NCBI GenBank assembly: GCA_022712975.1
Contig: JAFLJO010000032.1
Location: forward strand, 1-60,347
DNA from: Desulfocapsa sp.
GTDB taxonomy: Bacteria; Desulfobacterota; Desulfobulbia; Desulfobulbales; Desulfocapsaceae
Length of the DNA stretch: 60,347 nt
Reading direction: 5' to 3'
Below, in pieces: positions 18,874 through 29,027 of the stretch. Under the pieces are notes generated by a model. That model was not told the DNA's origin. It was given only the letters and a program-made list of their open reading frames with translations, and searched no databases. Every line of letters starts with the position of its first letter. Within the stretch, counting starts at the first letter, position 1. Both the position numbers and the translations under genes were made by a program.

Positions 18874-19383
18874 ATGGAAAATCACGAAAAATACATGTAT
18901 GTTGCACTTCAGCAGGCACAAGATGCCTTGGAACAGGGAGAGTTTCCCGTGGGGGCAGTTTTCGTTTATGAGGGGCAGGTCATTGCCAGTGGAAAACGCA
19001 CCCATACGCAGCAACTGAAAGAGACGGTAAATGAGATAGATCATGCAGAAATCCTTGCTCTGCGAAGTTTTCTTGCACAAAAGACAAGTATACCGGTAAC
19101 AGAAGTGACTGTGTATTCCACCATGGAGCCATGTCTCATGTGCTATTCCACTATGATCTTGAATGGTGTCAGGAATATGGTGTATGCCTATGAGGATGTT
19201 ATGGGAGGTGGAACGAATCTCCCACTCGAACAATTACCCCCCCTCTATGCTGCAATGAAAATAAATATTATCTCAAATGTCCTTCGTGAGCAAAGCCTTG
19301 AGTTATTTCAGCAATTTTTCTCAAATCCCGGAAATCTATATTGGAAAGATTCCCTGCTTGCCAACTATACACTGAACCAGTAA
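18874..19383 (+). CDS. Nucleoside/cytidine deaminase-like zinc hydrolase
   Basis: 169 residues of the cytidine/deoxycytidylate deaminase fold. The zinc site is complete: HAE (H57, catalytic E59) and PCLMC (C87, C90). Family features: EGEFPVGAVFVYEGQVI-like strand at ~22-38 (here QGEFPVGAVFVYEGQVIA) and STMEPCLMCYSTMILNGVRNMVYAYED. It could be TadA-like (tRNA adenosine deaminase), guanine deaminase-like or a free-nucleoside enzyme; the motif YSTMILNGVRN and the divergent C-terminus do not match canonical TadA well, so no symbol is given. It stands upstream of the radical SAM gene by 133 bases on the same strand. Confidence 0.82.
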   Translation: MENHEKYMYVALQQAQDALEQGEFPVGAVFVYEGQVIASGKRTHTQQLKETVNEIDHAEILALRSFLAQKTSIPVTEVTVYSTMEPCLMCYSTMILNGVRNMVYAYEDVMGGGTNLPLEQLPPLYAAMKINIISNVLREQSLELFQQFFSNPGNLYWKDSLLANYTLNQ

Positions 19384-19516
19384 GTTGGTAAATACTCGGC
19401 TAGCACCTCATATTTACAGCTCCCGTTCCTAACCACTTTTCGCACAACCCGAATATTTACGTAAGTTAATACCTTACTCTTTAGTTTTCACACTTTTAGC
19501 TTGCCATCTGAAAAAA

Positions 19517-20527
19517 ATGACTTCAAACGCCAGAACCGTCGGCTTTCAAGCCGGAGAACGAAATATTTTCTTTCATATTCTTACTGCCTGCAATCTCTCC
19601 TGCCGACACTGTTATATCAATACCGGCCAACATGGTACAACTACTCTAGCACGAGAAACCATGGAAAAATGGCTGGAACTTTTTGCCAATCCGAATAAAA
19701 AAACAAACGTGATATTTTTGGGAGGAGAACCCACCATGCATCCTGATCTTGCTCACGGTATTAGCAGGGCAAAAGAATTGGGGATGGCGGTAACTGTTGA
19801 TTCAAACGGATATCTGTTTAATGATCTGCTTGAAAAAACAAGTCCTGAGCTACTTGATTATTTAAGCTTTAGTCTTGATGGCCCTGACGCAATGGTGAAC
19901 GATCCCATTCGTGGGAAAGGTGTTTTTGATATATGCACGGCTAATATGCGCAGGGCTGTTAAGATGCAATACAATGTGTCTGTGATCTATACAGTATCAA
20001 GCTTGAATATCGGGCATCTCCATAGAATGATTCCACTCCTTACTGAAATTGGTGTGAATCGATTTTTTATTCAGGTGATCGGGCTTCGTGGGAATTCCGC
20101 TCAGGAGCCCGCTGGGGGGCAAGGGTGGCAGGTGAGTCCTGAACAGTGGCTTGACATTGTACCTCGCATTGCAACACAGGCTGCTGAAGCAGGTATCCAT
20201 GTAACATTTCCAAAAGTCTTTCTCGATAAGAACGAGGTGTTTGAATGTGCCGGGATTGTGACGGAAAATTTCTTTATTTTTCCTAATGGACGTGTCTATC
20301 GCTGTCCTCTTTGTGAGGATCACCCTATCCACGCACTTGAAATTAAGGACGATAAGCTTGTTCACAGGACAGGCTTGACTGAAGATAATTTCTTTCAGCT
20401 GAATATTGCTGAAGGGTGCATCATGAATAAGCTTCTGCAGCCGGATACCATCTCTTATGATAATAAAGGTGAACCAAACCACAGAATTTCCTGCTGTCTC
20501 CTGAAACAGGAAATCCTGCCTGGTTAA
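19517..20527 (+). CDS. Radical SAM protein with C-terminal cysteine motif
   Basis: 336 residues. The [4Fe-4S]-SAM motif is CNLSCRHC (C25, C29, C32), followed by the GGEPTMHPDL motif and a TIM-barrel core (LDYLSFSLDGPDAMVNDPIRGKGVFD). The C-terminal region has CAGIVTENFFIFPNGRVYRCPLCEDHP and further cysteines (GCIMN, SCCLL), reminiscent of a SPASM/auxiliary cluster domain. Substrate unknown; homologues include peptide- and cofactor-modifying enzymes. The downstream methyltransferase starts 31 bases after the stop, so the two probably form an operon and may act in one modification pathway. Confidence 0.87.
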   Translation: MTSNARTVGFQAGERNIFFHILTACNLSCRHCYINTGQHGTTTLARETMEKWLELFANPNKKTNVIFLGGEPTMHPDLAHGISRAKELGMAVTVDSNGYLFNDLLEKTSPELLDYLSFSLDGPDAMVNDPIRGKGVFDICTANMRRAVKMQYNVSVIYTVSSLNIGHLHRMIPLLTEIGVNRFFIQVIGLRGNSAQEPAGGQGWQVSPEQWLDIVPRIATQAAEAGIHVTFPKVFLDKNEVFECAGIVTENFFIFPNGRVYRCPLCEDHPIHALEIKDDKLVHRTGLTEDNFFQLNIAEGCIMNKLLQPDTISYDNKGEPNHRISCCLLKQEILPG

Positions 20528-20558
20528 GACAGTAAAACAGATGCCTGGAGATAATTTT

Positions 20559-21194
20559 ATGCGTTGCCCTTTGTGTAAAACCATGGAGAGTAATGCCTTA
20601 TTTTACAGTGATAAGCATCGTGAATACCACCGCTGCTCCATTTGTGATTTAACTTTTGTCCCTCCATCACAATTGCCTGAACGAGAAGCCGAGAAGGCTG
20701 AATACGATAAACATCAAAATTCCCCGGATGATCAAGGGTATCGGAAATTTCTCTCTCGTCTGTTTATTCCCCTTCAAACACGAATACATGCAAATAGCCA
20801 CGGGCTTGATTTTGGTTCCGGGCCAGGCCCCACACTTTCTGTAATGTTTGAGGAAGCGGGGCACGAAATGAGTCTATTTGACCCTTTTTATGCTCCAGAT
20901 ACACGGAAATTTACACGAAAGTATGATTTTATAACAGCCAGTGAAGTCGTTGAACATCTTCACAATCCAGCAAAGGATTTTGCACTTCTCTGGTCTCTGC
21001 TAAAAACTGGCGGCTGGTTAGGGATTATGACTAAGCTTGCACTGGATAAAGCAGCTTTTTCTGGATGGCATTATAAAAACGATCCCACACACGTTTGTTT
21101 CTTCTCTGGGAAAACAATGGAGTGGCTTGCAGAGAAGTGGCAAGTAAAGCGTGTTTTGATAGGAAATGATGTGATTTTGTATCGAAAGATCTAA
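20559..21194 (+). CDS. Class I SAM-dependent methyltransferase with N-terminal zinc ribbon
   Basis: 211 residues from the ATG at 20559, which has GGAG at a good distance (20547-20550); an in-frame ATG at 20541 is poorer. Residues ~1-30 form a CxxC ... CxxC zinc ribbon (RCPLCKTMESNALFYS, HRCSICDLTFVPP). The SAM motif I is LDFGSGPGPTLSVMFEEAG, with later ASEVVEHLHNPAKDFALLWSLLKTGGWLGIMTK typical of Methyltransf_11/23 enzymes. It converges tail-to-tail with tatC, only 2 bases apart. The target is unknown. Confidence 0.85.
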   Translation: MRCPLCKTMESNALFYSDKHREYHRCSICDLTFVPPSQLPEREAEKAEYDKHQNSPDDQGYRKFLSRLFIPLQTRIHANSHGLDFGSGPGPTLSVMFEEAGHEMSLFDPFYAPDTRKFTRKYDFITASEVVEHLHNPAKDFALLWSLLKTGGWLGIMTKLALDKAAFSGWHYKNDPTHVCFFSGKTMEWLAEKWQVKRVLIGNDVILYRKI

Positions 21195-21196
21195 TT

Positions 21197-21940
21197 TTAA
21201 ACAGAAGGTTTTGGCTTTGCTTTCCCAAACAATACAGTAAGAAATATTCCTGCTTCGTAGAGGAAAAAGAGAGGGATGGCAAGAAGTCCTGTGGCCATGA
21301 CATCACCGGCTGTGAGCAAAAAGGCCAAAAAGACAATTGCTGCATAGAAATAAAGGCGTTTACTGCGAAAATATTTGGCTTTGACAAATCCTGCCCTTCC
21401 AGCCATTACCATTAAAAAAGGAATCTCAAAGGAAAGACCAAAAGCAAGTATTGTACGGGCAACAAAGGTGAGATATAAACCAAATTTGGGAAGTGGCTCC
21501 AGGCTGTCACTTGCATAACTCATAAAATAAAGCAGCATGCGCGGCAACGCTCCAAACAGAGCAAATAAGGCTCCCGCTCCAAAAAGAAGAGTGGCCCAGA
21601 ATACAACTGTCACGGCAAACTTTTTTTCATTGCTACGAAGCCCCGGAGATATAAACATCCAGAGTTGATAAAGTGTGAAAGGAAAGCTGGCAACGATTCC
21701 GACAAGAAGTGATAATTTCAGGTAAGAGAGAAAGGCTTCAGGCAGGCTGGTATAAACCAGGCTGACCAACTGGGGGCTGGCGTCAAACAAGGGCACCATG
21801 AAGAAACGGGCAATCTCCTCTGAAAAGATATAGGCAGTTCCCGAACAGATAACCAGCCCCGCAAAAACCCTGATGAGCCTCTGGCGCAGTTCCTTGTGGT
21901 GTGGCCGAAATCGCTCAAGGCTTTTGATGATAAAGGACAC
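21197..21940 (-). CDS. tatC: Sec-independent protein translocase TatC
   Basis: Core receptor subunit of the twin-arginine translocase in the inner membrane, exporting folded proteins. 247 residues with six predicted helices. The family motifs are present: RFRPHHKELRQRLIRVFAGLVI at the N-terminus and PFTLYQLWMFISPGLRSNEKK, FGLSFEIPFLMVMAGRAG. Overlaps the tatB stop by one base, so it is translationally coupled. In sulfate reducers Tat exports periplasmic hydrogenases and formate dehydrogenases. Confidence 0.95.
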   Translation of the reverse strand: MSFIIKSLERFRPHHKELRQRLIRVFAGLVICSGTAYIFSEEIARFFMVPLFDASPQLVSLVYTSLPEAFLSYLKLSLLVGIVASFPFTLYQLWMFISPGLRSNEKKFAVTVVFWATLLFGAGALFALFGALPRMLLYFMSYASDSLEPLPKFGLYLTFVARTILAFGLSFEIPFLMVMAGRAGFVKAKYFRSKRLYFYAAIVFLAFLLTAGDVMATGLLAIPLFFLYEAGIFLTVLFGKAKPKPSV

Positions 21941-22395
21941 TAGCGCTGTTGCCCCTCTTTGGCCTGTTCTTTGTGTATCTCTTTAGTTTTTGAATTGTCT
22001 GCCGGTTTCTCTTCAGGCGTAGTATTTTGTTTGTCTTCGGTAGTTCCTGTGGTTGTTTTAGACTCCACATCAATTATTTGAGAAGCTTTATTTTCTTCGC
22101 TACTTTTTGGGTAGTAATTTTTTTTACGATCAGCCTCTGTCCACTTATTGTTATTATCATCTTCACCCATGACATCATCGGTTAGGGATTTAACAGCTTT
22201 ATCAAACTCTGGCTTGATATCAGCAAGGGGATTTCCTTCTTCTGTCAGACTCTCTTTCAGAGTGTTGGCAGTTTTTTTCAGTTCAAGAATCCCTTTGGCA
22301 AGGGATCTTGCGAGATCCGGCAATTTGTCAGGGCCGACTACAATCAGGGCAAGTGCCAGTATAAGGATAAGCTCAGGTAAACCAATGCCAAACAT
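21940..22395 (-). CDS. tatB: Sec-independent protein translocase TatA/TatB family, TatB-like
   Basis: 151 residues. A short N-out helix (FGIGLPELILILALALIVVGPDKLPDLARSLAKG) with the Phe-Gly and PxxLP hinge is followed by an amphipathic helix and a long acidic/Lys-rich tail, which fits TatB rather than TatA. The position directly upstream of tatC with ATGA overlap also favours TatB. No tatA gene is in the window. Preceded by a good sigma-70-like promoter (22502-22530, minus strand) and GAGAGG near the start. Confidence 0.9.
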   Translation of the reverse strand: MFGIGLPELILILALALIVVGPDKLPDLARSLAKGILELKKTANTLKESLTEEGNPLADIKPEFDKAVKSLTDDVMGEDDNNNKWTEADRKKNYYPKSSEENKASQIIDVESKTTTGTTEDKQNTTPEEKPADNSKTKEIHKEQAKEGQQR

Positions 22396-22415
22396 ATATT
22401 ATTAACCTCTCTTTT

Positions 22416-22442
22416 CTAACACCGGTGGTGAACGGTAAGCCG
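22416..22442 (-). repeat. 27-bp leader repeat, copy 2
   Basis: Reverse complement begins CGGCTTACCGTTCACCACC; 26 of 27 bases match 18144-18170. It lies in the untranslated leader of tatBC, 21 bases before the tatB start. Confidence 0.75.
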
Positions 22443-22501
22443 GTATAGGTGGTAAAGCCGGATGGACAACAAGAAAAAAACAATCCAGACACTGCATGGC
22501 A

Positions 22502-22530
22502 AATGTAAGGTATTTGCAAACTGGTGTCAA
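22502..22530 (-). promoter_or_regulatory. Sigma-70-type promoter of tatBC
   Basis: On the minus strand TTGACA (22530-22525) is followed after 17 bases by TACATT (22507-22502), about 105 bases upstream of the tatB ATG. Confidence 0.6.
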
Positions 22531-22776
22531 GGATGGCGGATCTCACCAGGTCATCAGGTACCAGCACTGAAAGACTTCCAAGGGGGGGGCTGTCAGCCTG
22601 TGGTCAGTCGTTATTACCCAAAAACAGTAGATTAAAAACAGTCACGGAGTCAAAGCAGGCAGAAAAGAGCAAAGAAAGATTGCTAGAAAAAACATAATTA
22701 TCTCAGGCAGTTTTGCAAAGATATCCAGGCTGATTTAAATTTTCCGATCTGGTATTGGATATAGATCTGCAAATGA

Positions 22777-22805
22777 TTGACTTTCATCCGCGGTCTGACT
22801 ATATT
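22777..22805 (+). promoter_or_regulatory. Sigma-70-type promoter of purA
   Basis: TTGACT (22777-22782), 17-base spacer, TATATT (22800-22805). Gives a leader of about 100 bases before purA. Confidence 0.6.
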
Positions 22806-22876
22806 GTTGCGGTTGTTCGTTGTTACATGATAGATGCACCATTATATAGCAGGTTTTTTTTTCTGATAGAGTATGA

Positions 22877-24214
<1,338 letters not shown>

Positions 24215-24247
24215 CAGGAGTAAATAATTTGTCATGCAGAGCACTGA

Positions 24248-24296
24248 CACCTAATACCTGATACCGAATAACTTCTGCCCGCAGGGCATCATGTTC
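24248..24296 (+). repeat. Dispersed repeat family 1, partial copy C
   Basis: Contains only the right part: heptamer block CACCTAATACCTGATACC followed by TTCTGCCCGCAGGGCATCA and TGTTC. The AT-rich left arm is missing. It lies between purA and rpoZ, and the GCCCGCAGGGC hairpin could act as a weak transcription barrier. Confidence 0.8.
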
Positions 24297-24335
24297 AACT
24301 TATTGATTTGAAAAATAGTTTCCGTTTTCTTGTCT

Positions 24336-24362
24336 TTGACAATAGAAACAAGGGAATAAATT
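24336..24362 (+). promoter_or_regulatory. Possible promoter of rpoZ operon
   Basis: TTGACA (24336-24341) followed after a short 15-base spacer by TAAATT (24357-24362), 19 bases before the rpoZ start. The spacing is suboptimal, so this is tentative. Confidence 0.4.
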
Positions 24363-24380
24363 ACTTATAGAGGATTATAA

Positions 24381-24653
24381 ATGGCAAGAATTACCGTTGA
24401 AGATTGTCTGGAAACCGTTGGTGAAAATAAACGTTTTGATCTTGTGCATCTTGCAATTGAGCGAATTCGTCAGCACAGACATGGTGAACCCTACCTTGTT
24501 GAAGGAAAAAATAAGGAAGTGGTTATGACCCTTCGTGAAGTGGCTGCCGGTAAAGTTAGCTTTGAAAATGTTAAGGGTTTACCCAATGCAGAAGATGAAG
24601 CAGCTAAAGTGGTTGAAGCAGAAGAGACTGTAGAAGTAGAAAAAGCAGCATAG
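24381..24653 (+). CDS. rpoZ: DNA-directed RNA polymerase omega subunit
   Basis: 90 residues matching RpoZ: MARITVEDCLETVGENKRFDLVHLAIERIRQ, then VVMTLREVAAGKVSFENV. It aids assembly of the RNA polymerase core and, in many proteobacteria, forms part of a ppGpp site. AGAGGA precedes the ATG. The acidic C-terminal tail (EDEAAKVVEAEETVEVE) is a lineage-specific extension. First gene of an apparent rpoZ-dnaJ-moaC run. Confidence 0.94.
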   Translation: MARITVEDCLETVGENKRFDLVHLAIERIRQHRHGEPYLVEGKNKEVVMTLREVAAGKVSFENVKGLPNAEDEAAKVVEAEETVEVEKAA

Positions 24654-24670
24654 TGTAAAAGAAAAGAATT

Positions 24671-25798
24671 ATGCAAAAATGTTATTATGAAGTACTCTCC
24701 GTTGGTAAATCTGTTGACAGTGCTGTAATTAAAAAAGCTTATCGCACGCTTGCCATGAAGTATCATCCGGATCGTAATCCGGATAACAAGGAAGCTGAGG
24801 CTGCGTTTAAAGAATGTTCCGAAGCCTATGAGGTTCTCAGCGATCTTCAAAAAAGAAAGATCTATGATACCTACGGCCATGAAGGTCTGAAAAACAGCGG
24901 TTATCAGGCTCCGGGGAATTTCGAGGATATGTTTTCAGGGCTTAGAGAACATTTCGGGGAATTTTTTGGTGGTGGCAATAGAACACGTACACGACGCGAT
25001 GGCCCGTTGCCTGGAAATGATCTTCGCTACGATATTGAAATAAGCTTTATGGAAGCCGTACACGGGCTTGCTAAAGAAGTAGAAATCAATCGCAGTGATA
25101 CTTGCTGGACGTGTGAGGGGACTGGTTGCCGTCCCGGCCATAAACGTGAGGTCTGCCCCAGTTGTAATGGTAGGGGGCAGGTGATTCGATCACAGGGGTT
25201 TTTCCAGGTTGCTTCACCTTGTCCCCAGTGTCATGGGGAGGGTGAAATCGTTACAGAACCCTGTAATGATTGTAACGGCAACGGACTGGTGGATAAGAAA
25301 AAGAAGGTTTCACTGAAGATCCCTGCCGGTGTTGATACTGGTGCTCAGATGCGTTTACGGGGTGAGGGGGAAGGTGGAAGACGAGGTGGTTCTTCCGGTG
25401 ATTTATATGTTGTAATACATGTTCAGGAACACGATTTTTTTAAGCGAGACCGTCATACAATCTATTGTGAGTTTCCTGTTTCCATGGTTGAGGCAGCACT
25501 TGGTTGTAAGGTTGATGTTCCAACGATTCATGGCAAGAAAAAGATGAATATTTCGGCAGGCAGCCAGTCGGGAGAACGGTATACTCTTAAAAGAGAAGGG
25601 GTTCCAAGCCTCCGCGGCGGCGGTCGGGGTGATATGATAGTACAATTAATGGTAAAAACGCCGACTAATCTCTGTGACGAGCAGAAGAAGGTTTTGGAGA
25701 ATTTTGACGAGCTCTGTCAGAAATATGGTCAGCATAAAGAAAATGAAGGATTTTTTTCCAAGCTTTTTCATGAAGTTATTGGGAAAAAAGATAAATAA
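24671..25798 (+). CDS. dnaJ: Chaperone DnaJ
   Basis: Class I Hsp40 co-chaperone of DnaK. Residues 1-70 form the J domain with the HPD motif ([11 protein letters not shown]), followed by a short G/F-rich linker ([12 protein letters not shown]), four CxxCxGxG zinc repeats ([42 protein letters not shown]) and the C-terminal substrate domains. 375 residues, normal. 17 bases after rpoZ; no clear ribosome-binding site, so expression may be coupled. dnaK and grpE are not in the window. Confidence 0.96.
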   Translation: MQKCYYEVLSVGKSVDSAVIKKAYRTLAMKYHPDRNPDNKEAEAAFKECSEAYEVLSDLQKRKIYDTYGHEGLKNSGYQAPGNFEDMFSGLREHFGEFFGGGNRTRTRRDGPLPGNDLRYDIEISFMEAVHGLAKEVEINRSDTCWTCEGTGCRPGHKREVCPSCNGRGQVIRSQGFFQVASPCPQCHGEGEIVTEPCNDCNGNGLVDKKKKVSLKIPAGVDTGAQMRLRGEGEGGRRGGSSGDLYVVIHVQEHDFFKRDRHTIYCEFPVSMVEAALGCKVDVPTIHGKKKMNISAGSQSGERYTLKREGVPSLRGGGRGDMIVQLMVKTPTNLCDEQKKVLENFDELCQKYGQHKENEGFFSKLFHEVIGKKDK

Positions 25799-25812
25799 GT
25801 ACAGTAATACAA

Positions 25813-26307
25813 ATGGTTGATAATACTAATCCGGAATTTTCTCATTTTGATGCTGAGGGCAATGCTATTATGGTTGATGTCAGCAAAAAAAATGAGACAG
25901 AACGAGTGGCAACTGCCAGTGGCAGAGTTACCTTGTCCCAGGAAGCGTACGATCTCGTGAAAAACGGATCCATGGCCAAGGGTGATGTTCTTGGTGTTGC
26001 AAGGATTGCAGGAATAATGGCTGCCAAAAAAGTGGACAGTCTTATACCCCTTTGCCATCCACTGGCTGTGACTAAAATAAACATTGATTTTTCATATAAT
26101 GACGACAGCAGACAAATTGAAATAGAGGCAGTTGTTGGCATAACCGGAAAAACAGGGGTCGAAATGGAAGCCTTGACAGCAGTTTCAATCACGGCACTAA
26201 CCATTTATGATATGTGTAAGGCTGTTGATAAAGCGATGATAATTAGTGATATTTGTTTAAAAAAGAAAACTGGCGGAAAGAGCGGGACATTTATTCGACC
26301 TGAATAG
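25813..26307 (+). CDS. moaC: Cyclic pyranopterin monophosphate synthase MoaC
   Basis: Second step of molybdenum cofactor synthesis: forms cyclic pyranopterin monophosphate from the 3',8-cyclo-GTP produced by MoaA. Signatures: [21 protein letters not shown] and [29 protein letters not shown], with the conserved Lys/Asp residues. 164 residues, normal length. It starts 14 bases after dnaJ; moaA and other moa/moe genes are not in the window. Confidence 0.95.
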   Translation: MVDNTNPEFSHFDAEGNAIMVDVSKKNETERVATASGRVTLSQEAYDLVKNGSMAKGDVLGVARIAGIMAAKKVDSLIPLCHPLAVTKINIDFSYNDDSRQIEIEAVVGITGKTGVEMEALTAVSITALTIYDMCKAVDKAMIISDICLKKKTGGKSGTFIRPE

Positions 26308-26396
26308 TGTCTCTTTTTATATTGAATGTTGATGGTAACAAGGCAGATGAAGAGTTCCTTAGCCATATGATGTTTCAAATTTTCATATAACGTATT

Positions 26397-26456
26397 ATGT
26401 TAAGGAACGTACGCTAAATAAGATGTTCAAGTTATTTAGCGTACGTTCCTTAACAT
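26397..26456. repeat. Perfect 25-bp inverted repeat before dksA
   Basis: Arms 26397-26421 and 26432-26456 are perfect reverse complements, with a 10-base loop. The arm contains GGAACGTACGCTAAATAA, the core of a repeat family seen at 32814, 37730 and 57390. It ends directly at the dksA ribosome-binding site (AGGAGG, 26457-26462), so the hairpin is in or just upstream of the leader and could modulate dksA expression or terminate moaC transcripts. Confidence 0.9.
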
Positions 26457-26468
26457 AGGAGGTCTTTG

Positions 26469-26831
26469 ATGGAACAGAAAGTATTGGATAACTTTCGGGA
26501 ACAACTTACAGCCAAACGTGAAGATATTCTGAAAGAAGCGGAAAGAACCTTGGCAGAGTTAACAGATCAGTCAGGAAATATTCCCGATCCCAATGATCGT
26601 GCCAGTGCTGAGTCAGGCCGTAATTTTGAGCTCAGAATCAGGCAAAGAGAACAGAAACTGCTTTCTAAGATCGAAGAGGCTCTGCAGCGAATTGAAGATG
26701 GTACTTTTGGTGAATGTGACAGTTGCGATGAACTTATTGGTTTAAAACGACTTGAAGCCAGGCCGGTTACAACACTTTGTATTGAGTGTAAAACTGCCCA
26801 GGAATCCAAGGAAAAGTCTCAGAGGAAATAG
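26469..26831 (+). CDS. dksA: DksA/TraR-family RNA polymerase-binding transcription factor
   Basis: 120 residues. The coiled-coil tip motif is D40-P-N-D43-R-A (DxxDxA), essential for DksA action in the RNA polymerase secondary channel. The zinc finger is complete: C83, C86, C104, C107 (CDSCDELIGLKRLEARP ... LCIEC). Modulates stringent-response transcription with ppGpp. The ATG at 26469 is chosen because AGGAGG lies 6 bases upstream. Leads a run dksA-galT-response regulator with short spacing. Confidence 0.93.
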   Translation: MEQKVLDNFREQLTAKREDILKEAERTLAELTDQSGNIPDPNDRASAESGRNFELRIRQREQKLLSKIEEALQRIEDGTFGECDSCDELIGLKRLEARPVTTLCIECKTAQESKEKSQRK

Positions 26832-26836
26832 CCTAA

Positions 26837-27844
26837 ATGCCAGAATTAAGAAAAGATCCAGTACTGGGGCGATGGATTATCATCGCCCAGGAACGAGGGA
26901 AACGACCTTCGGATTTTGTTATTATGGAATCACCTACAACCGGTGGTTTTTGTCCTCTTTGTCCGGGAAATGAAAATACTACCCCAAATGAAGTACTGGT
27001 ATATGGTCGTCATTCAAATATTCCAAATTCTCCGGGATGGAAGGTACGGGTTGTCCCTAATAAATATCCGGCACTTGTCATTGAAGGGGATCTGAATCGT
27101 GAGGGAGAAGGGCTTTACGACAAGATGAACGGGATTGGTGCCCATGAAGTTATTGTGGAGTCGCCCCAACACGAAGATGTTTTTTCCGGAATGCCCCCCG
27201 AACATACGGCCTTGGTCTTTAGGGCCTTTCAGGAGCGTATTCGCGATTTGGAGAAGGATGAACGATTTCGTTATGTCCTTGTATTTAAAAATTTTGGGAA
27301 AGCTGCAGGGGCATCCCTTGAACATTCCCATTCCCAGCTTGTTGCACTCCCAGTATTACCACGAAAAATAGAGTCTGAACTGGCTGGTGCCCTCACCTAT
27401 TATAAATATAAAGAACGATGTGTTTATTGTGATATCATTCATCAGGAATTGAAGCAGGATGTACGGGTGGTCTGTAAAAATGAGTTTTTTATCACCATCA
27501 CACCTTTTGCTCCCAGAACTCCTTTTGAGATGTGGATATTGCCTGTTAAACACTCTTCTGCGTATCATGAGCAGAGTGAAGAAGAGATACTGGCGCTCGC
27601 CGAAATATTTTCTGAAAGTCTTAGTCGGCTTGATGGATGTATTCCCAATGTTCCCTATAACTTCGTGCTTCACACTCAGCCCCTGCGTTCACAGCATTTG
27701 AACCATTTTCACTGGCATTTTGAAATTGTACCGAAACTTACTTCCATTGCAGGTTTTGAGTGGGGGTCAGGTTTTTATATCAATCCCATGCCCCCAGAAG
27801 AAGCTGCGACATATCTGCGGGAATCACTGGAACGAATATCATAG
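26837..27844 (+). CDS. galT: Galactose-1-phosphate uridylyltransferase
   Basis: Leloir-pathway enzyme exchanging UMP between UDP-glucose and galactose-1-phosphate; a HIT-superfamily protein of 335 residues. N-terminal MPELRKDPVLGRWIIIAQERGKRP and the zinc cysteines CPLCPGNE are typical. The nucleotide-binding block is SLEHSHSQLVALP, in which Ser replaces the Pro of the usual active-site HPH. The C-terminal HLNHFHWHFEIVPKL is conserved. Follows dksA by 5 bases. It may act in nucleotide-sugar supply rather than galactose catabolism, as no galK or galE is nearby. Confidence 0.9.
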   Translation: MPELRKDPVLGRWIIIAQERGKRPSDFVIMESPTTGGFCPLCPGNENTTPNEVLVYGRHSNIPNSPGWKVRVVPNKYPALVIEGDLNREGEGLYDKMNGIGAHEVIVESPQHEDVFSGMPPEHTALVFRAFQERIRDLEKDERFRYVLVFKNFGKAAGASLEHSHSQLVALPVLPRKIESELAGALTYYKYKERCVYCDIIHQELKQDVRVVCKNEFFITITPFAPRTPFEMWILPVKHSSAYHEQSEEEILALAEIFSESLSRLDGCIPNVPYNFVLHTQPLRSQHLNHFHWHFEIVPKLTSIAGFEWGSGFYINPMPPEEAATYLRESLERIS

Positions 27845-27852
27845 AGGATCCT

Positions 27853-28203
27853 ATGAAAAAAATCTTACTTGTTGATGATGAAGAAGGTATCCAGATGCTC
27901 TATCGTGAGGAGCTGGAAGATGAAGGTTATGAGGTAATTTCGGCCTATACCGGTGAAGAAGGATTACAGAAATTTAAGGAGGAATCTCCTGATCTTGTTA
28001 TTCTTGATATTCAGATGCCAGGTATGAACGGAATTGAGACCCTGCGCCAGATGAAAATGAATAATCCTGAACTACCGGTTATTTTAAGTTCTGCATATAG
28101 TGAGTATAAGCAGGATCTTGGTGCCTGGGCCAGTGATGAATATGTTGTTAAATCTTCTGACATTAGTGATCTGAAAGAGGCTGTCCGTAAATATCTTCCT
28201 TAA
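27853..28203 (+). CDS. Single-domain response regulator
   Basis: 116 residues, receiver domain only: acidic DDE (residues 8-10), phospho-acceptor D52 (LVILDIQMPGMNG), switch Ser in ILSSAY, and the conserved lysine in VVKSS, where the usual following Pro is Ser. No output domain, so it acts like CheY/Spo0F by protein contact. The start at 27853 follows GAGGATCCT and lies 8 bases after galT. No cognate kinase is adjacent. Confidence 0.9.
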   Translation: MKKILLVDDEEGIQMLYREELEDEGYEVISAYTGEEGLQKFKEESPDLVILDIQMPGMNGIETLRQMKMNNPELPVILSSAYSEYKQDLGAWASDEYVVKSSDISDLKEAVRKYLP

Positions 28204-28257
28204 CTACTTCATCTGTTTGATCGTCATCTTTTAGACTTTCATTTCCCACTATCCATT

Positions 28258-28989
28258 ATGAAAGATATCCAGAGTCAGGAGGATCACCGCCGGATCAATA
28301 TCAAGAAGGTGGGGGTCAAAACCATTTCTTACCCAATCACGGTGCTTGATAAGGCACGGTCTAAGCAACAAACCATTGCAACGGTAAATATGTATGTGAA
28401 CCTCCCTCATCATTTCAAGGGAACTCATATGAGCCGATTTATCGAAATATTAAACCGTTTTCACGGTGCCATTGATATTGGTAATTTTCGTTATATTCTT
28501 GAAGAAATGAAAGAAAAACTCGAAGCCGAGGCAGCTCATATTGAGATGACTTTCCCCTATTTTCTTACTGGAAAAAAAGAAAATCACCAATTTTTAAAAT
28601 CCTGCAGATACGAGTGTTGTCTGCATGGTTCTCTTGAAAAAAATGTCGATCTTAAATTCAGGATTGTGGTTCCAGTAGCTCTTCCTCTTGCTGAAAGTAT
28701 AGGGGAGGGGCTTCCTCGTTCATTAGGACAGTGGGGGAAAGCTGTGACTGTTGTGAAATTTCGAAATTTTATCTGGATAGAAGATCTTATAACGCTTATT
28801 GAAGGAGCCATTGATGAAGAACAGAACATGGCACCCATTCAGGGGAAAAACAGTATGACTGTAGAATCCCTCACCAGAAGAATTGCAGAAAGTCTTGACT
28901 GTGAAGAGGCCATCAAGTCATTTTCGTTAAAAGTTGAAAATCTTGCAGAAGGCTATTCCACTTTTGCCACCATGGATTCTATTCCTTAA
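28258..28989 (+). CDS. folE2: GTP cyclohydrolase FolE2 (type IB)
   Basis: Converts GTP to 7,8-dihydroneopterin triphosphate, the first step of folate and queuosine synthesis. The N-terminal KVGVKTISYPITVLDKA and VNLPHHFKGTHMSRFIEIL match FolE2, a metal-promiscuous replacement of FolE. A conserved Cys lies in FLKSCRYEC(C) and a His/Glu set in the core. 243 residues, slightly short of many homologues (~260). No clear ribosome-binding site before the ATG at 28258, but no better start exists. Confidence 0.9.
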   Translation: MKDIQSQEDHRRINIKKVGVKTISYPITVLDKARSKQQTIATVNMYVNLPHHFKGTHMSRFIEILNRFHGAIDIGNFRYILEEMKEKLEAEAAHIEMTFPYFLTGKKENHQFLKSCRYECCLHGSLEKNVDLKFRIVVPVALPLAESIGEGLPRSLGQWGKAVTVVKFRNFIWIEDLITLIEGAIDEEQNMAPIQGKNSMTVESLTRRIAESLDCEEAIKSFSLKVENLAEGYSTFATMDSIP

Positions 28990-29027
28990 TAACGCACATT
29001 AATTTAAAATTTTGTCTGAATACTAAC

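Noticed and set aside
22570..22770. Possible structured RNA between tatB and purA
   Set aside because: No clear paired structure or known RNA motif could be seen by eye.
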